DNA of 23,398 nt from Gammaproteobacteria bacterium RIFCSPLOWO2_02_FULL_56_15 (GCA_001801825.1 MGYR01000191.1:1-23398), one strand, 5' to 3'; shown: positions 8,322-15,486, numbered from the stretch's first letter. The notes: generated by a model not told the origin, from the letters alone. Program-made: numbers and translations.

Positions 8322-8515
8322 AGTATGGGTATCTTCTGTGGTGTACGTGTATAGACTGGCAAAACTTGAGCCTATTTTAATTGCCAGGGAGCTAAACCGT
8401 GATGTTGTGTGCATACCTGGTTTACCGGGGAGCCTGATACATCACCTGCTGTTCCCACTTGAACAACATGGTTCAAGTTAAGATGTCTTTACGGCGCCAC
8501 GGTTGATACCCTCTT
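8322..8515 (+). ncRNA. ssrS: 6S RNA
   Basis: About 190 bases immediately after zapA fold like 6S RNA, which binds sigma-70 RNA polymerase in stationary phase by mimicking an open promoter. Closing stem: 8327-8333 pairs with 8505-8511 (7 bp perfect), continued by 8338-8344 with 8494-8500 (including G-U pairs) and 8346-8348 with 8491-8493. Apical part: 8399-8405 pairs with 8439-8445 around a small hairpin at 8416-8429. On the 3' side of the central bubble is ACTTGAAC (8457-8464) pairing perfectly with GTTCAAGT (8471-8478), like the corresponding E. coli hairpin. The ends are approximate. Neither a clear promoter nor a U-rich terminator was seen, so processing from a zapA transcript is possible. 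Confidence 0.85.
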
Positions 8516-8640
8516 TCATTCTTTCCTGCTCCATCACCTATGCCTCAGCAAAAGTCTGGATTTAACACGCTGACTTGTTCATACTGCCGACGGCCTGGAA
8601 ATCTCATCTCTGCCACCGTACCGGTGAGCGTAACTACCTC

Positions 8641-9297
8641 ATGACGCAAGATAAGAAAAAACAGCAAGTTGCGGAGGCCGCCCTGGATTACCTGGTGGAC
8701 GATGCCGTGATCGGGATCGGGACTGGGAGTACAGTCAACTTTTTCATAGAAAGGCTCGCACGAGTCAAGCATCGAATCGACGGAACGGTCGCCAGCTCCA
8801 GTGCCACTGAAACACTTCTGAAAAAATACAACATCCCCGTATACAATCTGAATAGCGTTAATGATTTGGCAGTCTATATCGATGGTGCGGATGAAGCTAC
8901 CCGCCATCGTCAACTGATCAAGGGGGGTGGCGCCGCACTCACACGGGAAAAAATCGTGGCGGCAGCCAGCAGAAAATTCATTTGTATCATCGACGAGGGC
9001 AAGCTGTCGCCAAGACTGGGATCTTTTCCTCTTCCCGTGGAAGTGATACCCATGGCGCGGAGTTTCGTCGCCCGCGAGATAGTCAAACTCGGAGGCCAGC
9101 CGGTATGGCGGGAAGGCACAGTCACAGACAACGGCAACCTGATACTGGATGTACAAGGGCTTGATATCCTGAATCCCGTGGAACTGGAGCAGCGCCTCAA
9201 TAACATTCCAGGGGCGGTCTGCAACGGACTCTTCGCCATGAACCCAGCGGATGTCCTGTTGGTAGGGGCGGAGCATGGGGTATCTATTATCAAATAA
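8641..9297 (+). CDS. rpiA: Ribose-5-phosphate isomerase A
   Basis: Interconverts ribose 5-phosphate and ribulose 5-phosphate in the pentose phosphate pathway, so it feeds the purine genes in this window with PRPP precursor. From ATG 8641 it has 218 residues (E. coli 219). The phosphate loop is GIGTGST (25-31). The catalytic residues line up exactly with the E. coli numbering: Asp81 and Asp84 in DGADE, Lys94 in KGGG and Glu103 in LTREK. An in-frame ATG at 8575 would add 22 residues not found in the family, so the later start is chosen; GGTGAG lies upstream of it. It directly follows the 6S RNA; in E. coli, fau and serA separate the two. Confidence 0.95.
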   Translation: MTQDKKKQQVAEAALDYLVDDAVIGIGTGSTVNFFIERLARVKHRIDGTVASSSATETLLKKYNIPVYNLNSVNDLAVYIDGADEATRHRQLIKGGGAALTREKIVAAASRKFICIIDEGKLSPRLGSFPLPVEVIPMARSFVAREIVKLGGQPVWREGTVTDNGNLILDVQGLDILNPVELEQRLNNIPGAVCNGLFAMNPADVLLVGAEHGVSIIK

Positions 9298-9336
9298 GCG
9301 GTCCCCATAAATATAAGAAAAACTTCAAAAAATATA

Positions 9337-9365
9337 TTGTCTTACGCCAGACTCATGAGTAGTAT
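9337..9365 (+). promoter_or_regulatory. Possible promoter for the small membrane ORF and dtd
   Basis: TTGTCT (9337-9342) and TAGTAT (9360-9365) are separated by 17 bases; each matches consensus at four of six positions. The surrounding 9300-9443 is much richer in A and T than the genes on either side, as expected of a promoter region. Weak sequence match, so tentative. Confidence 0.35.
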
Positions 9366-9443
9366 TTGCATAAGTTAGATATAGTCAGTCAGATAACATG
9401 ATCAAACCCAATCACACTGTGTAGCGTATAACGAGGCAGAAAT

Positions 9444-9596
9444 ATGATTTTTTACATCGTCTACGTACTTTCCATCGTTGTACTGATACTTCACTTCACA
9501 GGATTTCTGTTGCGCAGGAACATAGAGTGGCTGGTTCTGGCCGCTGCTGTCGCTCTCTTCGCCGTCAACATCCTCGATTATCTTAAGATTATCTAG
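9444..9596 (+). CDS. Small two-helix membrane protein, unknown function
   Basis: A 50-codon reading frame not recognised as any named family. It begins MIFYIVYVLSIVVLIL and ends DYLKII. Two strongly hydrophobic segments (about 2-22 and 29-46) flank a short basic turn, LRRNIEW, giving a hairpin with a probable cytoplasmic loop by the positive-inside rule. A good ribosome binding site, GAGG at 9433-9436, lies seven bases before the ATG. The stop is 10 bases before dtd, which lacks a clear ribosome binding site of its own, so the two are probably co-transcribed and perhaps translationally coupled. A chance ORF would rarely combine two clean helices with a placed ribosome binding site, so it is probably real. 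Its role is unknown. Confidence 0.65.
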   Translation: MIFYIVYVLSIVVLILHFTGFLLRRNIEWLVLAAAVALFAVNILDYLKII

Positions 9597-9606
9597 CCTT
9601 GGCTGG

Positions 9607-10044
9607 ATGATCGGTCTCCTGCAGCGGGTCGGCAATGCCCGCGTGGAAATAAACTCACAGATCATCGCCCAGATTGGGACCGGTCTGCTGGTCCTGATCG
9701 GTGTCGAGAAAGAAGATACCGAGACAAATGCCGACCGCCTCCTCGGGCGATTACTCGGTTACCGCGTCTTTCCGGACACTGAGGGAAGAATGAACCGGAG
9801 TCTGGAAGACATCCAGGGTGGTTTGCTGCTCGTTCCTCAATTCACCCTTGCCGCTGAAACCCGCAAGGGTACCCGCCCCGGTTTCAGCCGTGCGGCAGCC
9901 CCCGATCTTGGGGCCCGCATGTTTAGCTATCTTCTGAATCGGGCCTATGCCCGCTATCCTGGAACTGCGGCAGGGCATTTCGGGGCCGCTATGCAGGTGA
10001 CCCTCACCAATGATGGACCGGTAAGCTTCTGGCTGCAGGTATGA
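9607..10044 (+). CDS. dtd: D-aminoacyl-tRNA deacylase
   Basis: Removes D-amino acids (and glycine mischarged on tRNA-Ala) from tRNA, protecting translation. The 145 residues match E. coli DTD end to end: QRVGNARV (6-13), LLVLIGVEKED (27-37), LGYRVFPD (50-57) and the C-terminal NDGPVSFWLQV (135-145), with the Gly137-Pro138 motif that enforces chirality across the dimer. Thr80 of the QFTLAA motif is kept. The residue just before that motif is Pro77 where the common SQFTL form has serine; GPVS also replaces the usual GPVT. The start ATG at 9607 lies 10 bases after the small membrane ORF. It converges with hemF, 26 bases between stop codons. Confidence 0.95.
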   Translation: MIGLLQRVGNARVEINSQIIAQIGTGLLVLIGVEKEDTETNADRLLGRLLGYRVFPDTEGRMNRSLEDIQGGLLLVPQFTLAAETRKGTRPGFSRAAAPDLGARMFSYLLNRAYARYPGTAAGHFGAAMQVTLTNDGPVSFWLQV

Positions 10045-10050
10045 CAAGGC

Positions 10051-10075
10051 GTTGATTCGCGTATCCCCAATCAAC
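10051..10075. terminator. Possible weak hairpin between convergent dtd and hemF
   Basis: GTTGATT (10051-10057) pairs perfectly with AATCAAC (10069-10075) across an 11-base loop, overlapping the hemF stop. There is no run of T on either strand, so if it terminates transcription it is not a classical intrinsic terminator. Confidence 0.25.
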
Positions 10076-10985
10076 CACGGTACCAGTCCCGGGGCTGCAG
10101 AAAATGTTCATACAGCCGGGCTTCCTCCGTACCAGGCTCGGGCCGCCAGTTGTATTGCCAGCGGACCATGGGCGGTATGGACATAAGAATGGATTCCGTA
10201 CGGCCTCCGGATTGCAGACCGAAAAGCGTCCCGCGATCATAGATCAGATTGAATTCCACATAACGTCCCCGGCGGTATAGCTGGAATTGCCGCTGCCGTT
10301 CCGTATAGGGGACATCCTTACGCCTTTCCACAATAGGCCGATAGGCAGGGAGGTAGTGATCCCCGACACTCCGCATGAACTCGAAGCATCTGGTAAAGCC
10401 CCATGCATCGAGATCATCGAAGAACAATCCACCGACGCCACGCGGTTCACGACGATGTTTGATGTAAAAATATTCATCACACCATTTTTTGTACCTTTGA
10501 TAAACCTCCTCGCCAAATCCCTCACAGGCTGCCGAGGCAGTACGATGCCAATGCTCCGCATCCTCATCAAAACCGTAATAAGGTGTCAGATCAAAACCGC
10601 CGCCAAACCACCACACCGGATCCGCGCCGGATTTTTCCGCGAGTAAAAACCTCACATTCATATGCGATGTGGGCACATAGGGATTCCTGGGATGCGTGAC
10701 CAGCGAGACCCCCATCGCCTCATAAGCCCTTCCCGCCAGTTCCGGACGTCCTGCAGCAGCGGAGGCCGGGAGTTGCATGCCATAAACGTGAGAGAGCCCG
10801 ATACCGGCCTGTTCAAAAACATCCCCATTCTGCAGGATCCGGGTCCGGCCACCCCCTCCTGCATCCCGCTGCCACTCATCCTCCTGAAACTCCGCACCAC
10901 CGTCCACCAGGGCGATAGCCTGTGTGATGCGATCCTGGAGGGATTGCAGATACTCCCGCACAGCCTTGGTGTCTACCGTATTCAT
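10071..10985 (-). CDS. hemF: Oxygen-dependent coproporphyrinogen III oxidase
   Basis: Converts coproporphyrinogen III to protoporphyrinogen IX with O2 in haem synthesis. From ATG 10985 it is 304 residues (E. coli 299) and follows HemF throughout: WQRDAGGGGRTR (38-49), VPTSHMNVRF (104-113), WWFGGGFDLTPYYGF (125-139), KHRREPRGVGGLFFDD (176-191) and LFGLQSGGRTESILMS (254-269). An upstream in-frame ATG at 11018 adds 11 residues that relatives lack. It does have a GAGGGG about 11 bases ahead, so that start is not excluded. The gene is divergent from hisB. O2-dependent HemF (rather than or besides HemN) implies growth with oxygen. Confidence 0.95.
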   Translation of the reverse strand: MNTVDTKAVREYLQSLQDRITQAIALVDGGAEFQEDEWQRDAGGGGRTRILQNGDVFEQAGIGLSHVYGMQLPASAAAGRPELAGRAYEAMGVSLVTHPRNPYVPTSHMNVRFLLAEKSGADPVWWFGGGFDLTPYYGFDEDAEHWHRTASAACEGFGEEVYQRYKKWCDEYFYIKHRREPRGVGGLFFDDLDAWGFTRCFEFMRSVGDHYLPAYRPIVERRKDVPYTERQRQFQLYRRGRYVEFNLIYDRGTLFGLQSGGRTESILMSIPPMVRWQYNWRPEPGTEEARLYEHFLQPRDWYRG

Positions 10986-11045
10986 ACGAAAAGTATATCT
11001 GTATTTGTCTTTCCACATATTTTAAACTGCCCCTCTCTCAATCTG

Positions 11046-11066
11046 TACCGGCATTTTCCGCCGGTA
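11046..11066. promoter_or_regulatory. Perfect 7-bp inverted repeat in the hemF/hisB divergent gap
   Basis: TACCGGC (11046-11052) and GCCGGTA (11060-11066) flank the 7-base spacer ATTTTCC. It ends 18 bases before the hisB start codon. It could be an operator shared by hemF and hisB or a hairpin in the hisB leader. No ribosome stalling peptide rich in histidine was found next to it, so it is not an ordinary his attenuator. Confidence 0.45.
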
Positions 11067-11084
11067 AACCAGCGGAACAAACCC

Positions 11085-11681
11085 ATGTCTGATAGCAGAA
11101 AGGCAACGGTCACCAGGGAGACCAAGGAAACCAGCATCAGGATCTCCATTAACCTCGATGGTTCCGGTATCTCCGATCTTGCTTTAGGAATCCCCTTTCT
11201 CGAACACATGCTTAATCAGGTTGCCCGACACGGGGTAATGGATCTGGATATCAAAGCCGTGGGCGACCTTAAGATAGATGCGCATCACACAGTGGAGGAT
11301 ATCGGGATCACACTGGGCCAGGCCTTTAGTCAGGCGCTGGGCGACAAACATGGCATCCGCCGCTACGGTCATGCCTACGTGCCGTTGGATGAGGCTTTGT
11401 CGCGAGTGGTGCTCGATTGTTCAGGTCGTCCCGGCCTCGAATATCAGGTCAGCTATCCGCGCGCGCGTGTCGGTGAATTCGACATAGACCTGATTGCGGA
11501 ATTCTTTCAGGGCTTCGTCAATCATGCCGGGGTCAGCCTGCACATCGATACCCTGCGCGGGCGCAATACCCATCACATCGCCGAAACGATCTTCAAGGCC
11601 TTCGGTCGAGCCCTGCGCCTGGCGGTGGAACTGGACCCGAGGATGCAGGGAGTTCTGCCATCCACCAAGGGCGCACTATAA
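11085..11681 (+). CDS. hisB: Imidazoleglycerol-phosphate dehydratase
   Basis: Dehydrates imidazoleglycerol phosphate to imidazole acetol phosphate in histidine synthesis. At 198 residues it is the monofunctional enzyme, without the N-terminal histidinol-phosphatase domain of E. coli HisB. The metal-binding motifs are visible: FLEHMLNQVARHG (38-50), DAHHTVEDIG (65-74), NTHHIAET (161-168), and the C-terminal PSTKG (192-196). The frame stays open far upstream across hemF antisense sequence. The family N-terminus sits just after ATG 11085, which is therefore the start. It stands alone: a terminator follows 12 bases after the stop, and no hisH, hisA or hisF comes next. Confidence 0.95.
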   Translation: MSDSRKATVTRETKETSIRISINLDGSGISDLALGIPFLEHMLNQVARHGVMDLDIKAVGDLKIDAHHTVEDIGITLGQAFSQALGDKHGIRRYGHAYVPLDEALSRVVLDCSGRPGLEYQVSYPRARVGEFDIDLIAEFFQGFVNHAGVSLHIDTLRGRNTHHIAETIFKAFGRALRLAVELDPRMQGVLPSTKGAL

Positions 11682-11693
11682 ATAGCCGTAAAA

Positions 11694-11725
11694 AAAAAGC
11701 CAGTTGCACCTGCAACCGGCTTTTT
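11694..11725. terminator. Bidirectional intrinsic terminator (hisB / HU-family gene)
   Basis: AAAAAGCC (11694-11701) and GTTGC (11703-11707) pair with GCAAC (11712-11716) and GGCTTTTT (11718-11725), with one A-C mismatch and an ACCT loop. The A-run on one side and the T-run on the other make it work for both converging genes. Confidence 0.9.
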
Positions 11726-11744
11726 AAATACACGTATGATCGTG

Positions 11745-12077
11745 TCAGGCGATAGCGTCCTTCAGCGCCTTCAGGGCAACAGCGCGGACACTGGAAAAAG
11801 CAGGTTTGGCCTTGATCATGATCTCCTCACCCGTAAACGGATTCACACCCTTGCGGGCCTTGCGGGCTGGCTTGATCACACGGCGCAGCTTGATGCCAAG
11901 GGAAGGGATGGTAAATTCTCCAGAACCGTTCTTCTTGAGGTGTCGCGTTGCCAGTACTGAAAGTGATTCCATAACCGCAGCAACGTCCTTTCTGGTAAGT
12001 CCGGTATCCTCGGCGAGAGTGCTCAGGATCTGGGATTTGGTTTGCTTCTCAGCAATGGGTGATGTTTTTTTTGCCAT
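11745..12077 (-). CDS. HU/IHF-family DNA-binding protein
   Basis: A 110-residue basic nucleoid protein of the HU/IHF fold. Helices 1-2 (KSQILSTLAEDTGLTRKDVAAVMESL, residues 14-39) form the dimer base. GSGEFTIPSLGIKLRR (51-66) is the saddle. The DNA-gripping arm is KARKGVNPFTGEEIMIKAKPA (73-93), with the conserved proline of the NP-x-TGE motif. It is about 20 residues longer than classical HU, mainly through a lysine-rich N-terminal extension and a longer arm approach (IKPARKARKG). The ribosome binding site AGGAG lies 6 bases before the ATG. It is a single-gene unit with its own promoter and terminator. HU-like, but not safely assignable to hupA, hupB, ihfA or ihfB. Confidence 0.9.
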   Translation of the reverse strand: MAKKTSPIAEKQTKSQILSTLAEDTGLTRKDVAAVMESLSVLATRHLKKNGSGEFTIPSLGIKLRRVIKPARKARKGVNPFTGEEIMIKAKPAFSSVRAVALKALKDAIA

Positions 12078-12102
12078 ATTGACTCCTAGTTGAAAGACCG
12101 CT

Positions 12103-12132
12103 ATTAGAACTACTTGTTATTTTCCGGGACAA
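12103..12132 (-). promoter_or_regulatory. Probable promoter of the HU-family gene
   Basis: Read on the minus strand: TTGTCC (12127-12132), an 18-base spacer, and TCTAAT (12103-12108), the latter matching the -10 consensus at five of six bases. Transcription would start about 20 bases before the ATG, leaving room for the AGGAG site. The rest of the 12094-12253 gap shows no gene. Confidence 0.5.
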
Positions 12133-12253
12133 TACCGTACGTTCGATCAGACCAATGGATACTCCGGTCCCCGGTTCCTTTGCTCAGGATATGCGAATTA
12201 TCCTATGTAAAACGCAGAAATGCTAACACCAATTGCATAGCACCCCTGAAAAA

Positions 12254-13558
12254 TCACGGTTTTCTGACATGACCGCTACGTTCACGGGCAATTGCTCGGT
12301 AACCGATATCCTTACGATAGTGCATCCCCTTAAAATGGATTCGTGAAACGGCGTGATAGGCCGAGGCTTGTGCCTGGCTCACATCCGCTCCCAGTGCGGT
12401 TACACAAAGCACTCTTCCTCCCGCAGTGATGAAGTGATCACCATCCATCGCGGTTCCGGAATGGAACACCTTGGCCTCCCTGTCGGGAATGCGGTCCAGA
12501 CCATGGATGATTTCCCCCTTGCCGGAGGAAGCGGGATACGCTGCGGAAGTGAGCACCACACCGACAGCCGCTCTCTCATCCCAAGCAACTTTCACCTGAT
12601 CCAGGCGTCCGTGGACGCCCTGCAAGCATAGCTCAACAATGTCACTTTTCATCCTGAATATGATCGGTTGGGTTTCCGGATCGCCGAACCGGCAATTGAA
12701 CTCCAGCACTTTCGGGATCCCGTCCGCTGTCAGCATGATCCCGGCGTAAAGGAACCCGGTATAGGTCCTGCCTTCGGCCTTCATGCCGGCCACAGTAGGC
12801 TCGATCACTTCACGCAGGATTTGCCGGTGAATCTCCGGGGTGACCACCGGTGCAGGTGAATAGGCGCCCATACCCCCGGTATTGGGCCCTCGATCCCCAT
12901 CATCCCTGGCCTTGTGATCCTGGGAACTGGCCAATGGAAGGATATTCTGGCCATCGCACATTACAATAAAACTGGCCTCCTCTCCCTGCAGAAACTCCTC
13001 GATCACCACACGGCTGCCCGCCGCACCGAAGCGGTTTCCCGACAACATATCACTGACAACCTGCTCGGCTTCCTCCAGGGATTCGGCGATGATCACCCCC
13101 TTGCCTGCGGCCAGACCATCCGCCTTTACCACCAAGGGCAGCGGTCTCCCCCTGAGGTAATCCAGAGCAGGATCGATCTCTGTGAAACTTTCATAGTCCG
13201 CGGTAGGGATCCCATGCCGCTTGAGAAAAGCCTTGGTGAAGAATTTTGATCCTTCCAGGATCGCCGCAGCCTGTGTGGGTCCGAAGCAGGCGAGTCCCGC
13301 ATCGGTAAAACTATCCACGATACCTGCAACCAGCGGTGCTTCAGGGCCGGGGATGGTGAGATCAATCGCATTCCGAAGCGCAAACTGCCGGAGTGTATCG
13401 ATATCCTCAGCTGGAATAGCAACATTCCGCACACCGGATTCACCGGCAGTGCCCGCATTACCCGGCGCAACAAACACCTGTTTCACGCGGGGTGAAGCTG
13501 CCGCTTTCCAGGCCAATGCATGTTCCCGGCCCCCGGAACCTACAATCAGGACCTTCAT
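12254..13558 (-). CDS. purD: Phosphoribosylamine-glycine ligase
   Basis: GAR synthetase, second step of de novo purine synthesis; an ATP-grasp enzyme of 434 residues (E. coli 429). Seen: the N-terminal GSGGREHALAW (7-17), the ATP-grasp lysine loop VVKADGLAAGKGV (143-155), EEFLQGEEASF (187-197), DHKARDDGDRGPNTGGMGAYSP (214-235) and the metal ligand region EFNCRFGDPETQ (286-297). It starts 3 bases after the purH stop, so the two are one operon and probably translationally coupled. No convincing terminator follows; a weak TGCTA/TAGCA hairpin lies just beyond the stop. Confidence 0.97.
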   Translation of the reverse strand: MKVLIVGSGGREHALAWKAAASPRVKQVFVAPGNAGTAGESGVRNVAIPAEDIDTLRQFALRNAIDLTIPGPEAPLVAGIVDSFTDAGLACFGPTQAAAILEGSKFFTKAFLKRHGIPTADYESFTEIDPALDYLRGRPLPLVVKADGLAAGKGVIIAESLEEAEQVVSDMLSGNRFGAAGSRVVIEEFLQGEEASFIVMCDGQNILPLASSQDHKARDDGDRGPNTGGMGAYSPAPVVTPEIHRQILREVIEPTVAGMKAEGRTYTGFLYAGIMLTADGIPKVLEFNCRFGDPETQPIIFRMKSDIVELCLQGVHGRLDQVKVAWDERAAVGVVLTSAAYPASSGKGEIIHGLDRIPDREAKVFHSGTAMDGDHFITAGGRVLCVTALGADVSQAQASAYHAVSRIHFKGMHYRKDIGYRAIARERSGHVRKP

Positions 13559-13561
13559 ACG

Positions 13562-15124
13562 CTAGTGCCTGAAATGCCTCATGCCGGTGAAGACCATGGC
13601 CATCCCATGCTCATCCGCGGCGGCGATCACTGCTTGATCCCGCAACGATCCCCCCGGTTGTATCACCGCGATAATCCCGGCGGCGGCAGCGGCATCGAGT
13701 CCATCGCGGAATGGAAAAAAGGCGTCTGAGGCCATCACCGAATCCTTGACTTCAAGACCCTCATCGGCTGCCTTGATGCCGGCGATCCTGGCACTGTACA
13801 CCCGGCTCATTTGTCCTGCGCCGATGCCGATGGTCTGTTGATTCCTGGCATACACAATCGCGTTGGATTTGACATACTTGACCACGCGCCAGGCAAAAAG
13901 CAGATCATCAAGTTCCTGATCGGTGGGTTGGCGACGGGTAACCACCTTGAGTTCCCTGGGGTTGACCTTTCCCTCATCACTGTCCTGGATCAGGAGCCCG
14001 CCACTGACCCGCTTCAATTCCAGACGGCCGGCAGGCTTGTCCCGGTAACCACATTCAAGCAGGCGTACCCCTTCTTTGGCGGCCGCCTCTCTCCGCGCCA
14101 CCTCCTCGATTTTCGGTGCGACGATCACTTCCACAAACTGTTTTCCATAGATACTGCGGAGTGTGGCCGCATCCAGATCCCTGTTGAAGGCAATAATCCC
14201 GCCGTAGGCGGAGGTGGGATCGGTTTGATATGCCTTCTCGTAAGCACTGCAGATGTCTTCCGCCGTTGCCACACCGCAGGGATTTGCATGTTTCACGATC
14301 ACGCAGGCCGGTTCGGAAAAGCCTAATACGCATTCCAGGGCGGCATCGGTGTCGGCGATATTGTTGTAAGACAATTCCTTGCCCTGCAGTTGGCGGGAAG
14401 CGGCCAAGGTGCCGTCAGCCGCGTTGCGTTCACGAAAGAATGCCGCAGTCTGGTGGGGATTTTCCCCATAGCGCAGTTCCTGGATCTTGTGGAATTGCAC
14501 CGTATAGGTTTCCGGGTAATTCTCTCCCTTTCCCTGTTTCCCATAACTGCCCAGATAATTGGATACCACGGCGTCATAGTTGGCGGTGTGGGCAAACACC
14601 TTTTTCGCCAGTCTGAAACGCGTGGCATCGCTCAAACTGTTATTGTGTTCCCCCAGTTCCCGCAATACAGCCTGGTAATCTTCCGCATCAATAATGACCC
14701 CCACCCAGGCATGATTCTTGGCCGCAGAACGCAGCATTGCCGGACCTCCGATATCAATATTCTCGATCGCTTCGTCCAGGGAACATCCTGGATGACTGAC
14801 CGTCTCCTCGAAGGGATAGAGATTGACTACCACGAGATCGATAGGCCTGATCCCCAGTTCCGTCATCACCCCACCATCCTTGTCCCTGCGTCCCAGCAGT
14901 CCGCCATGGATCTTTGGATGCAAAGTCTTAACCCGACCATCCATGATCTCCGGGAAACCGGTAAAGTCCGATACATCGATGACCTTTACACCATTATCCG
15001 CCAACAACCTGGCTGTACCGCCGGTGGAGATGATTTCGATACCCAGTTCAGCCAGACCCTTGCAAAAAACCAGAATACCGGATTTATCAGAAACACTGAC
15101 GAGTGCGCGTTTGACTGCTACCAT
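13562..15124 (-). CDS. purH: Bifunctional AICAR transformylase / IMP cyclohydrolase
   Basis: Catalyses the last two steps to IMP. The N-terminal cyclohydrolase domain (about 1-200) shows SDKSG (12-16), STGGTA (33-38) and DGRVKTLHPKIHGG (62-75). The C-terminal transformylase domain shows RYGENPHQ (218-225), the catalytic KHANPCG (278-284) and DPTSAYGG. At 520 residues it is full length. The start ATG 15124 is fixed by the VKRALVSVSDKSG beginning of the family. An 80-base gap separates it from fis and contains a GATAAT that might serve as a -10 element, without a matching -35. purD follows at once. Confidence 0.97.
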   Translation of the reverse strand: MVAVKRALVSVSDKSGILVFCKGLAELGIEIISTGGTARLLADNGVKVIDVSDFTGFPEIMDGRVKTLHPKIHGGLLGRRDKDGGVMTELGIRPIDLVVVNLYPFEETVSHPGCSLDEAIENIDIGGPAMLRSAAKNHAWVGVIIDAEDYQAVLRELGEHNNSLSDATRFRLAKKVFAHTANYDAVVSNYLGSYGKQGKGENYPETYTVQFHKIQELRYGENPHQTAAFFRERNAADGTLAASRQLQGKELSYNNIADTDAALECVLGFSEPACVIVKHANPCGVATAEDICSAYEKAYQTDPTSAYGGIIAFNRDLDAATLRSIYGKQFVEVIVAPKIEEVARREAAAKEGVRLLECGYRDKPAGRLELKRVSGGLLIQDSDEGKVNPRELKVVTRRQPTDQELDDLLFAWRVVKYVKSNAIVYARNQQTIGIGAGQMSRVYSARIAGIKAADEGLEVKDSVMASDAFFPFRDGLDAAAAAGIIAVIQPGGSLRDQAVIAAADEHGMAMVFTGMRHFRH

Positions 15125-15204
15125 AGGGTTGTTCTCACATCAGGGATTATCAGCTGTTCATCCATTGATTGCGGATACCGGGATCCCTGCCGGTCGCATT
15201 GTTT

Positions 15205-15486
15205 TCAGGTCTCCAGCCCGTATTTCTTCAACCGCGAACGCAGCGTGCCACGGTTCATGCCCAGCACCTGGGCTGCCTTGCTCAGGTTACCACGGGTGTT
15301 CTTCAGTATTGTTTCTAGCAGGGGTTTCTCCACCTGGGAGATGAATAATTCGTAAAGATCGGTGGCATCATGCCCGTCGAGGTCACTGAAATATTGCTCT
15401 ACGGCGTCTCTGACTTTTTCGCTGAGGCACTGTGAATGCCTGTGGCCCGTACTGGCTTCGGATTCCTTTTTACCAGACGTAATCAT
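15205..15486 (-). CDS. fis: DNA-binding protein Fis
   Basis: Nucleoid-associated regulator that bends DNA and activates rRNA and other growth-related promoters. The 93 residues end in the Fis helix-turn-helix: GNLSKAAQVLGMNRGTLRSRLKKYG (66-90), the same fold as the C-terminus of NtrC. The N-terminal 20 residues are variable and polar. The start ATG overlaps the dusB stop by ATGA (15483-15486), the conserved dusB-fis operon, so fis level should follow dusB transcription. No Fis binding site could be assigned by eye. Confidence 0.95.
   Translation of the reverse strand: MITSGKKESEASTGHRHSQCLSEKVRDAVEQYFSDLDGHDATDLYELFISQVEKPLLETILKNTRGNLSKAAQVLGMNRGTLRSRLKKYGLET

Noticed and set aside
8575..8640. 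Longer RpiA N-terminus from ATG 8575
   Set aside because: The 22 added residues are absent from the family and the 8641 start gives catalytic numbering identical to E. coli RpiA.
8545..9276. 243-codon minus-strand frame
   Set aside because: Antisense to rpiA, whose catalytic residues all align; the reverse product has no recognisable family.
10662..11084. Upstream extension of the hisB frame (141 codons)
   Set aside because: The frame is open across hemF antisense sequence, but HisB family similarity begins only at the 11085 start.
15125..15204. GATAAT as a purH promoter
   Set aside because: No -35-like hexamer at proper distance; kept only as a possibility in the purH entry.
14390..15355. 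321-codon plus-strand frame
   Set aside because: Antisense to purH and fis; shadow of GC-biased codon positions.
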